Shown here one piece after another: positions 27,601-32,525 of a DNA stretch of 32,525 nucleotides. The position numbers and the translations under genes were made by a program. The stretch's first letter is position 1; each line of letters opens with the position of its first letter. Source of the DNA: Nostoc favosum CHAB5714 (GTDB taxonomy: Bacteria > Cyanobacteriota > Cyanobacteriia > Cyanobacteriales > Nostocaceae); assembly GCF_020829495.1 (NCBI RefSeq), contig NZ_JAIVFQ010000076.1, positions 1 to 32,525 on the forward strand, read 5' to 3'. The notes beneath the pieces are model-generated. The model was not told the origin of the DNA, did no database searches, and was given only the letters and a program-made list of their open reading frames with translations.

Positions 27601-29066
27601 TAACTGAACGTACTTTACAAGCAGGAGAAGTATACCTCACACCCATCCAGCATCGGTTTTTCGCTCAAAATCAGCCAGATACAATAAATTCCTTTAGCCA
27701 GTCCTTACTGTTGGAGGTAAAACAAGCCTGCGATCGCCAGCTATTAGAACAGGCTGTAAGATATGTAATTCAAGACCACGATGTATTTCGTCTACGCTTT
27801 ACTCAAAAAGAATCTTGCTGGCAACAAATTGAAGCTAATAGCAATGATGTAGATGTCATAGAATACGAGTATGTAAATTTGACTTCACTTTCAGAAACAG
27901 AGCATGAATATGCTTTGGAGTCTAAAATTAAAGAAATACAAAGTAGCTTCAACCTGAGTGAAGGAACGCTTGTAAAAGTTGCTTTAATTGAATTGCGATC
28001 GCAGCAAAATAGCTACCTAGCAATTGCCATCCACCCTCTTTTAGTAGATACAATTTCTTGGCAAATTTTGCTAGAAGATTTACAAACAGTTTATCAGCAA
28101 CTCAGCCAATCAAAAGCGATACATCTGCCTGATAAAACTACTTCATTCAGAGAGTGGGCACAGCGTATCCAAGATTACGCTGAGACTCCAGAAGTTATAC
28201 GGGAGCAAAAATACTGGTTAACAAAAGCCCAAAAACCTCTTAGCATTCTGCCTGTGGACTATCCTGGTAGGGAAAATATAGAGGCAAATGTTGACATCGT
28301 ATCAATTTCTCTAGATAAAACACAAACACAAGCCTTATTAAATAATGTCAACAAGGCTTATAATACCCAAATAAATGATGTTCTCCTCACAGCATTAGTG
28401 CAAGCATTTGCAAAGTGGACGGGAGAGTCAAAACTGTGGGTAGATGTCGAAGACAATAGCCGAGAGAAAATTTTCAAAAATTTAAGTGATATATCCCTGA
28501 CCCGTACAGTTGGTTTATTTACAACTTGCTTTCCTGCAAATTTGGATATAACAGAAGCTTCCGACGAAGGAAGTGCATTGGTAGCAATCAAAGATTATTT
28601 GCGTAGTATTCCCAATCAAGGTACTGGGTATGATTTGCTTCGCTATATAAGCAGTAATCAAGAGATTAAATCGGAGCTAAAATCATTTCCTCAACCTCAA
28701 GTTAGTTTTAAATACTCAGGTAATTTTGACGAACTTATTTCCCAGTCATCTTTATTTAATTTAACCCACCAGCACCTTAAATTGAATCAAGGCTCAAGTG
28801 CAAATCGTTTTTATTTATTGGAAATAAATGGAGCTATTGTTCAAGAACAGTTGCAATTGAATTGGATTTACAGTCAAGAAAATCATCGTCGAATAACAAT
28901 TGAAACATTAGCTTCAAATTACATTGAGATGCTGCAAAATATTATTGCTCATTGTCAGTCTGTCGAGGGACAAAAATTTACAACTTCTGACTTCCCAAGA
29001 GCAAACTTGAGTCAAAAAAGCTTAGATAAACTTCTAGCAAAAATCAACCAAGCAAACGAGGAATGA
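24618..29066 (+). CDS. PKS module remainder: AT(truncated)-KR-ACP-degenerate epimerase-like domain
   Basis: The first residues lie in the inverted-repeat element. AT homology starts around 24640 in a neighbouring frame and enters this frame near 24681, where adding one T would restore a VGLDLR reading. The AT lacks its FPGQG front and has GYSIGEY (Y80-S81) in place of GHSIGEY; HAFHS (malonyl type) is present. The KR (LITGGLGGIG near 622, CSSGTS, Tyr787 in DYCAANAF) looks intact, as does the ACP (Ser953, GGDSVLAIQ, the form usual before epimerases). About 1000-1460 is an NRPS epimerase-like domain (YLTPIQHRFF) whose HHxxxDG is HPLLVDT (H1139, P1140) and whose EGHGRE is EDNSRE, so the catalytic residues are lost. 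The true gene start was at 24030. Confidence 0.88.
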   Translation: MKSQRNSNNGSKQKQDTTSSRLDLRKMLDRGQEPADAETLRATSLLNQTLLTQPAIFVIEYALAQLWISWGIRPTAMIGYSIGEYVAATLAEVLSVEDALTLVARRAQMIEELPEGAMLAVPLSEEEIQPLRNEKISMSAINGPSLCVIAGAKDAVEEWERQLGEQNLIGKRLQTSHAFHSVMMEAIAPAFDDLVKTFNLKPPKIPYISNVTGTWITAEQATDPSYWVKHLCQPVRFAQGVQQLWQKDNPILLEVGPGQALISFASQCLESDRAKSAMLPTLRHSYEQQSDIAFLMNTLGRLWLAGVEVDWSSFYTNEQRTRIPLPTYPFERQRYWIDANPEANLAIQPQQALHKKPNIADWFYIPSWKRSPHLPSKSSQKLCCLVFVDTFGVGSQVAQQLESQGHNVITVAIAEHFTKLGDRAYAINPQTSSDYDTLLAELRRLDLNSNAIAKPTGWHFAHFWSVTTNDTLSSYKAIEQTQSSHQFFENTQNLGFWSLLFLAQALGRRNISDTLKLTVVTSNVHDVTGNDSLCPEKSTLLGACKVIPQEYPKITCSTVDIVIPSCKNPPAPKLIDYLVTEITSQTIDDIVAYRGHHRWVQTFEPVRLERDIASKSKVREGGVYLITGGLGGIGLVLAENLAQTADTKLILVGRKGLPERSQWQQWLETHDNQDSVSRKIEKVLALEKLGASVQIYSADVANLEQMQAVVTQACKQFGRIDGVIHAAGIAPGGIIQLKTKEMANSVLAAKVRGTLVLDEVLKNSNLDFFVLCSSGTSVLGHFGQVDYCAANAFLDTYAHYCACKSSQPTVSISWDTWQEVGMQVDTVVRNEIKQMLKLEEANLKFAIKPQEGIDTFHRILESNLPHVVVSTQDFVTLIEQSKHFQTEDRLSILEEKLVSANITVPNHPRPNLENDYVAPRNEIEESLAQIWQQRLGIDKVGIKDNFFELGGDSVLAIQVISKANQLGLKLTAQQMFQHQTIAELATAASMQETKLTERTLQAGEVYLTPIQHRFFAQNQPDTINSFSQSLLLEVKQACDRQLLEQAVRYVIQDHDVFRLRFTQKESCWQQIEANSNDVDVIEYEYVNLTSLSETEHEYALESKIKEIQSSFNLSEGTLVKVALIELRSQQNSYLAIAIHPLLVDTISWQILLEDLQTVYQQLSQSKAIHLPDKTTSFREWAQRIQDYAETPEVIREQKYWLTKAQKPLSILPVDYPGRENIEANVDIVSISLDKTQTQALLNNVNKAYNTQINDVLLTALVQAFAKWTGESKLWVDVEDNSREKIFKNLSDISLTRTVGLFTTCFPANLDITEASDEGSALVAIKDYLRSIPNQGTGYDLLRYISSNQEIKSELKSFPQPQVSFKYSGNFDELISQSSLFNLTHQHLKLNQGSSANRFYLLEINGAIVQEQLQLNWIYSQENHRRITIETLASNYIEMLQNIIAHCQSVEGQKFTTSDFPRANLSQKSLDKLLAKINQANEE
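29058..29061 (+). promoter_or_regulatory. Ribosome binding site favouring ATG 29072
   Basis: GAGG(A) is only one base from ATG 29063 but nine or ten from ATG 29072, so the second ATG is the better start. It lies in the last codons of the preceding PKS, implying translational coupling. Confidence 0.5.
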
Positions 29067-29071
29067 GCATA

Positions 29072-30463
29072 ATGAAAGCAGAAAATATAGAGGACATATA
29101 TAAGCTTACACCCGTGCAAGAAGGGATGCTATTCCATTCTTTGTATGAAAGAGAATCATTATTATATTTTTTTCACATTCCTGTCGGTTTACGGGGAAAC
29201 ATAAATATCAAGGCTTTTGAGGAAGCATGGCAAAAAATTGTAGATAGACACGCAGTTTTGCGTACAGGATTTTATTGGGAAGACATTGATAATCCCTTAC
29301 AAGTCGTCTATAAAAATGTGAAAATTTCTTTAAACCAATATGATTGGCGCGGTATCGAACAAGCAGAACAGGAAGAGCGCTTGAAATCATTTTATGATAG
29401 CGATCGCAAATTATATTTTGACTTGTCGCAGCCATGTCTGATGCGTATAACTTTAATTCGTTTTGCCGATGACTACTATGAATTTATTTGGAGTTCTCAT
29501 CATATAACCGGAGATGGATGGTCTTCTGCGATAATATTTGATGAGTTGCTACAAATTTACGAAGCACTGTGTGAAGATAAAGAAATAAAATTTGCATATA
29601 ATCGCCCTTTCCGCGATTATATTGACTGGTTACAGGAGCAGGACATAGAAAAAACTGAAACTTTCTGGAGACAACAATTAGCGGGTATTAAAGCACCAAC
29701 ACCTCTAATCTATATAGAGAATAAGCAGTTAAAATTTACAGAACAGAGGTACGATCAAGAAAAATATAAGCTATCGCCAGAAAAGACACAATCACTGTTA
29801 TCTTTTATTGCAAAAAATCGCTTAACTCTAGCTGCATTAATTAATGGAATTTGGTCTATTCTCCTTAGTCGTTATACTTGTTGTAACAATATAGTTTACG
29901 GCTGTACAGTCACAGGAAGACCAGTAGAATTAGCCGAAGTAGAGTCAATGGTGGGTTTATTTATAAACACTTTACCCATGAATTTGAAGTTAAATACAGA
30001 GCAAGATTTGTTATCATGGCTTCAAGCTACTCAGACTCGATTAGTCGAATTACGTCATCATGAATACACTTCACTTACACAAATTCAAAGCTGGAGCGAA
30101 GTACCCCGAAATTTACCTTTGTTTGAAAGTTTTGTTGTGGTTGAGAACCTTCCAAGTGCTCGATCTGCACTACGTTGGAAAGGAAATATAGAAATTGATA
30201 CAAGTAAAGGCGAGTATTTCAGAACCAATTACCCTTTAAATTTAGTTATATATCCAGCAGCGGAAATGATAGTGGCAATTTCATATGATTGTCGAAGATT
30301 TGATATTGCTACTATTTCTAGAATACTTGCAGATTTTCAAATAGCATTAGAATGCATAATGGCTAATCCTTTGTCCAAAATTAAAGATTTATCATTTTCA
30401 ACGGCAAGAGAACAGGAAATATCAAAATCTTTAGAAAAAGAAGCTGTATTATTTGATTATTGA
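29072..30463 (+). CDS. Stand-alone NRPS condensation domain, DCL type
   Basis: The protein begins MKAENIEDIYKLTPVQEGMLFHSLYE, the LTPxQEGMLFHS signature of condensation domains that act after an epimerase (DCL class). The catalytic motif is intact: SHHITGDGWS with H143, H144 and D148. Later condensation motifs include the GCTVTGRP and VGLFINTLP stretches. At about 463 residues it is one complete domain with no A or carrier domain. It follows a module ending in an epimerase-like domain, the normal E-then-C order, but an oxygenase gene and not an A-PCP comes next. It may condense the chain with an amine supplied in trans, or be what is left of a larger module. Confidence 0.9.
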   Translation: MKAENIEDIYKLTPVQEGMLFHSLYERESLLYFFHIPVGLRGNINIKAFEEAWQKIVDRHAVLRTGFYWEDIDNPLQVVYKNVKISLNQYDWRGIEQAEQEERLKSFYDSDRKLYFDLSQPCLMRITLIRFADDYYEFIWSSHHITGDGWSSAIIFDELLQIYEALCEDKEIKFAYNRPFRDYIDWLQEQDIEKTETFWRQQLAGIKAPTPLIYIENKQLKFTEQRYDQEKYKLSPEKTQSLLSFIAKNRLTLAALINGIWSILLSRYTCCNNIVYGCTVTGRPVELAEVESMVGLFINTLPMNLKLNTEQDLLSWLQATQTRLVELRHHEYTSLTQIQSWSEVPRNLPLFESFVVVENLPSARSALRWKGNIEIDTSKGEYFRTNYPLNLVIYPAAEMIVAISYDCRRFDIATISRILADFQIALECIMANPLSKIKDLSFSTAREQEISKSLEKEAVLFDY

Positions 30464-30595
30464 TTAGCTCCAATCCGTTGATGAACATACTAATTTAGTG
30501 AATAAATTCACGCACAATCCAAATGGATGTAACTCTATGGATAATTAACTGATTACATCAATATCCTGAGATAAAATATTAAATAGGATTCAAGT

Positions 30596-31477
30596 ATGAT
30601 AACTGTATCTAAAATAGAAAGAAGATACAAACTTTCAAGTAATGAATTTATCAAAAATTATGTTGATCGAGGAAAACCTGTCATAATTTCTGGAGTTATT
30701 CCTAGCTGGAATAGCTTTAGTCAATGGTCTTTAAAATACTTCAAACAATTATCACCATCTTTGAATATTTATGCTAAGAGATTTAGTGATAAAGGGATTG
30801 AAATATGTAGCCTGACAATGGAAAAGTATATAGGATTAATAGAAGCTTATGAAGCTGATTTTCTAAATAATCCCTCACCACCATATTGTCACGACCTACC
30901 TTTATTTAGCTTAATTCCTTCATTAATAAAAGACGCTCAACCATTCCCTTTAGATTATTTACCGGAATGGTACTGGTATAAGTGGTGGCGTTACTGTCAG
31001 TTTTTTTTGGGTTGTTCTAATAGTATTACTCCACTACATTTTGATTGTCTTCTGACTAATAATATTTTTTTTCAAATTGTTGGGCGTAAACAATTTACGA
31101 TATTACTACCTGAAGATGCAAAATATTGTTATCGCAAAGGCTGGCGATGGTTTCTTGTGAATCCAGAAAATCCAGACTTCAATAAGTATCCTGAATATAA
31201 AAATGCCAGACCAATTAAATTTATCATCAATCCTGGTGATATTTTATATATGCCCCCTGGGACATTACATCATGTTAGAAGCTTAGATATGTCAATTTCT
31301 TTTAATATTGATTGGCACACAACAAAAAGTTGTTTGAATGCCCTAGCAGCAAGTGTCAAAGGTATGCCCATCCAAAACTCTTACTATAACTTTTTACTTG
31401 CTATGGGATTAGTATTTAAAATACCTTCTCAATTAATATTCAAATTTTATAAATCATACTTGAATTATGTCTCTTGA
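30596..31477 (+). CDS. JmjC/cupin_8 Fe(II)/2OG oxygenase
   Basis: The 293-residue protein has the cupin_8 arrangement: N-terminal RGKPVIISGVIPSWNSFSQW, iron ligands H148-F-D150 (TPLHFD), NIFFQIVGRKQFTILLP, then INPGDILYMPPGTLHHV with the distal His at 225/226. It is intact, unlike the two related copies at 12239 and 13449, and clearly more diverged from them than they are from each other. Family members hydroxylate amino-acid side chains in proteins or natural products; the substrate here is not known. AGGA lies seven to eight bases before the ATG. It sits between the stand-alone condensation domain and the aminotransferase, in the same direction. Confidence 0.87.
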   Translation: MITVSKIERRYKLSSNEFIKNYVDRGKPVIISGVIPSWNSFSQWSLKYFKQLSPSLNIYAKRFSDKGIEICSLTMEKYIGLIEAYEADFLNNPSPPYCHDLPLFSLIPSLIKDAQPFPLDYLPEWYWYKWWRYCQFFLGCSNSITPLHFDCLLTNNIFFQIVGRKQFTILLPEDAKYCYRKGWRWFLVNPENPDFNKYPEYKNARPIKFIINPGDILYMPPGTLHHVRSLDMSISFNIDWHTTKSCLNALAASVKGMPIQNSYYNFLLAMGLVFKIPSQLIFKFYKSYLNYVS

Positions 31478-31559
31478 TAGCAAAAATAAATTTTTATGTC
31501 AAAAGAAACTAAATAAATATATTCACAGAGAATAACAATCGTAAACGGAGAGAATTTGT

Positions 31560-32396
31560 ATGAATATTTTTGAAAAGTACGAATCAAACGTTAGAAGCTA
31601 TTGCCGTAGTTTTCCAGATATATTTCATCGGGCTAAGGGTTCGATTGTTTATGCTGAATCAGGTCGAGAATATATAGATTTTTTTGCTGGTGCAGGCGCA
31701 TTAAATTATGGACATAATCATGACTACATAAAACAAAAAGTCATTTCCTATTTAGACGCTGATGGGATAGCCCACGGTTTAGACATGTATACTTCTGCTA
31801 AAGAGAAGTTTTTAGCTAAGTTTCACGAAGTTATACTAAGTACAAAACACTTAGATTATCGCATCCAGTTCTGCGGACCAACTGGAACAAATGCCGTCGA
31901 AGCAGCTTTAAAATTAGCTCGAAAAGTCAAAAAAAGGCCTGGTATATTCTCCTTTATGGGTGCTTATCATGGAATGACTTTGGGTAGCTTATCAATTACT
32001 GCTAATACCGCAATTCGAGCAGGCGCGATTGGAACATTAAATAGTGTAACATTTATGCCTTATCCCTATGGATTTATGGAAAGCTTTGACACTATAAAAT
32101 ATATAGAGTCAGTTCTAAATGACGTTAGTTCAGGAATTGAAAAGCCAGCCGCAATAATTTTTGAAACAGTCCAAGCTGAAGGTGGGGTTATTGTTGCTCC
32201 CATTGAGTGGGTGCAAAGGCTAAGAAAGTTGTGTGACGAGCATGATATTTTATTAATCTGTGATGATATTCAAGTCGGTTGCGGTAGAACAGGCTCTTTC
32301 TTCTCATTTGAAAGAGCAAGTATTGTTCCCGATATAGTTATACTTTCTAAATCGATTAGTGGATATGGGTTCCCTATGTCTTTATTGTTAACGTGA
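31560..32396 (+). pseudogene. ectB: Diaminobutyrate--2-oxoglutarate aminotransferase (EctB-type), C-terminally truncated
   Basis: Class III PLP aminotransferase of the EctB group: YIDFFAGAGALNYGHN, FCGPTGTNAVEAALKLARK, ETVQAEGGV, DDIQVGCGRTGSFFSFE and the PLP lysine K264 in LSKSISGYG. EctB makes L-2,4-diaminobutyrate from aspartate semialdehyde; in peptide clusters it can supply Dab. Homology ends at GFPMSLLL and the frame stops at TGA 32394-32396. The family is about 420 residues, so some 140 C-terminal residues are missing. The sequence beyond is an insertion-sequence end, so the gene was cut by that element. GGAG at 31547-31550 supports the start. Activity is unlikely. Confidence 0.85.
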
Positions 32397-32407
32397 GTTC
32401 GACGGAA

Positions 32408-32525
32408 CTAAAAAATAGCAGGAGGTAGTGCAGGCAAATCTTTTGGGTAAATATCAATCGAAGGTTTTTTAGGCAAATAGGTATAAGCAGTTAAACCAGC
32501 CATCAAATTAACCAAAAAGTTAAAT
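32408..32525 (-). mobile_element. C-terminal end of an IS transposase (runs off the window)
   Basis: On the minus strand 38 codons end at TAG (32408-32410), reading FNFLVNLMAGLTAYTYLPKK then PSIDIYPKDLPALPPAIF. The NFLVNLMAGLxAY...KKPS pattern resembles C-termini of cyanobacterial transposases (IS982-like by recollection, not certain). The element end should lie at about 32388-32395, where aminotransferase homology stops and GTGAGTTCGACGGAAC begins. The IS is inserted convergently to the aminotransferase. Confidence 0.65.

Noticed and set aside
836..29406. Scattered GCGATCGC octamers as regulatory sites
   Set aside because: These are the HIP1 sequence, abundant across many cyanobacterial genomes; useful for guessing the lineage only.
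1..32525. CRISPR arrays, tRNA or rRNA genes
   Set aside because: No regularly spaced repeats and no recognisable RNA gene were seen on either strand by reading; a tRNAscan/Infernal run could confirm.

Overview
The window reads as part of a biosynthetic gene cluster from a filamentous, heterocyst-type cyanobacterium (Nostoc/Anabaena-like). Evidence: an AT-rich background studded with the HIP1 octamer GCGATCGC, small palindromic dispersed repeats, and a FAAL-started NRPS/PKS of cyanobacterial style. Every credible gene is on the + strand except an IS transposase tail at the right edge. The lineage is inferred from sequence style only.

Layout. 1-770: non-coding, with a 95-bp MITE-like element flanked by an 8-bp direct repeat. 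771-5346: originally one loading protein, FAAL-ACP-C-A-PCP, now split by an out-of-frame deletion in the FAAL; its A domain reads as Asn-specific. 5384-6310: a TauD-type Fe(II)/2OG oxygenase with the HxE triad of Asn beta-hydroxylases. 6364-11055: intact PKS module KS-AT(malonyl)-KR-ACP. 11033-12886: a second KS cut off near its C-terminus and fused in frame to a JmjC/cupin oxygenase domain. 13085-14498: three wrecks (3-hydroxyacyl-CoA dehydrogenase N-terminus; the tandem JmjC paralogue with one nonsense codon; a 20-codon acyl-CoA dehydrogenase remnant). 14713-17985: Asp/Asn beta-hydroxylase-family oxygenase, FkbI-like dehydrogenase and FkbH-like glyceryl transferase. 18024-23914: NRPS C-A(beta-Ala code)-PCP-C-A, with the second A domain deleted and frameshifted into its PCP. 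24030-29066: a PKS module whose KS and AT are broken around a 155-bp inverted-repeat element, followed by KR, ACP and a degenerate epimerase-like domain. 29072-30463: stand-alone DCL-type condensation domain. 30596-31477: another JmjC/cupin oxygenase. 31560-32396: EctB-type aminotransferase truncated by an insertion sequence entering from the right.

How the genes would work together (inference). A fatty acid is activated by the FAAL, loaded on ACP and condensed with Asn, possibly beta-hydroxylated. PKS modules extend the chain, and one may have used a hydroxymalonyl-type ACP extender made by the FkbH/FkbI/3-hydroxyacyl-CoA dehydrogenase set. Beta-alanine and a probably basic residue (the EctB-type enzyme could supply diaminobutyrate) come next, then a last ketide unit. 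No thioesterase, carrier ACP for the FkbH set, O-methyltransferase, transporter or regulator is visible.

The most striking feature is the mixture of intact tailoring genes with repeatedly broken megasynthase modules. The cluster as it stands looks eroded and probably cannot make its original product. The most unusual pieces are the KS-JmjC chimera, the tandem JmjC copies, the set of five Fe(II)/2OG oxygenases, and the catalytically dead epimerase-like domain on a PKS carrier module.
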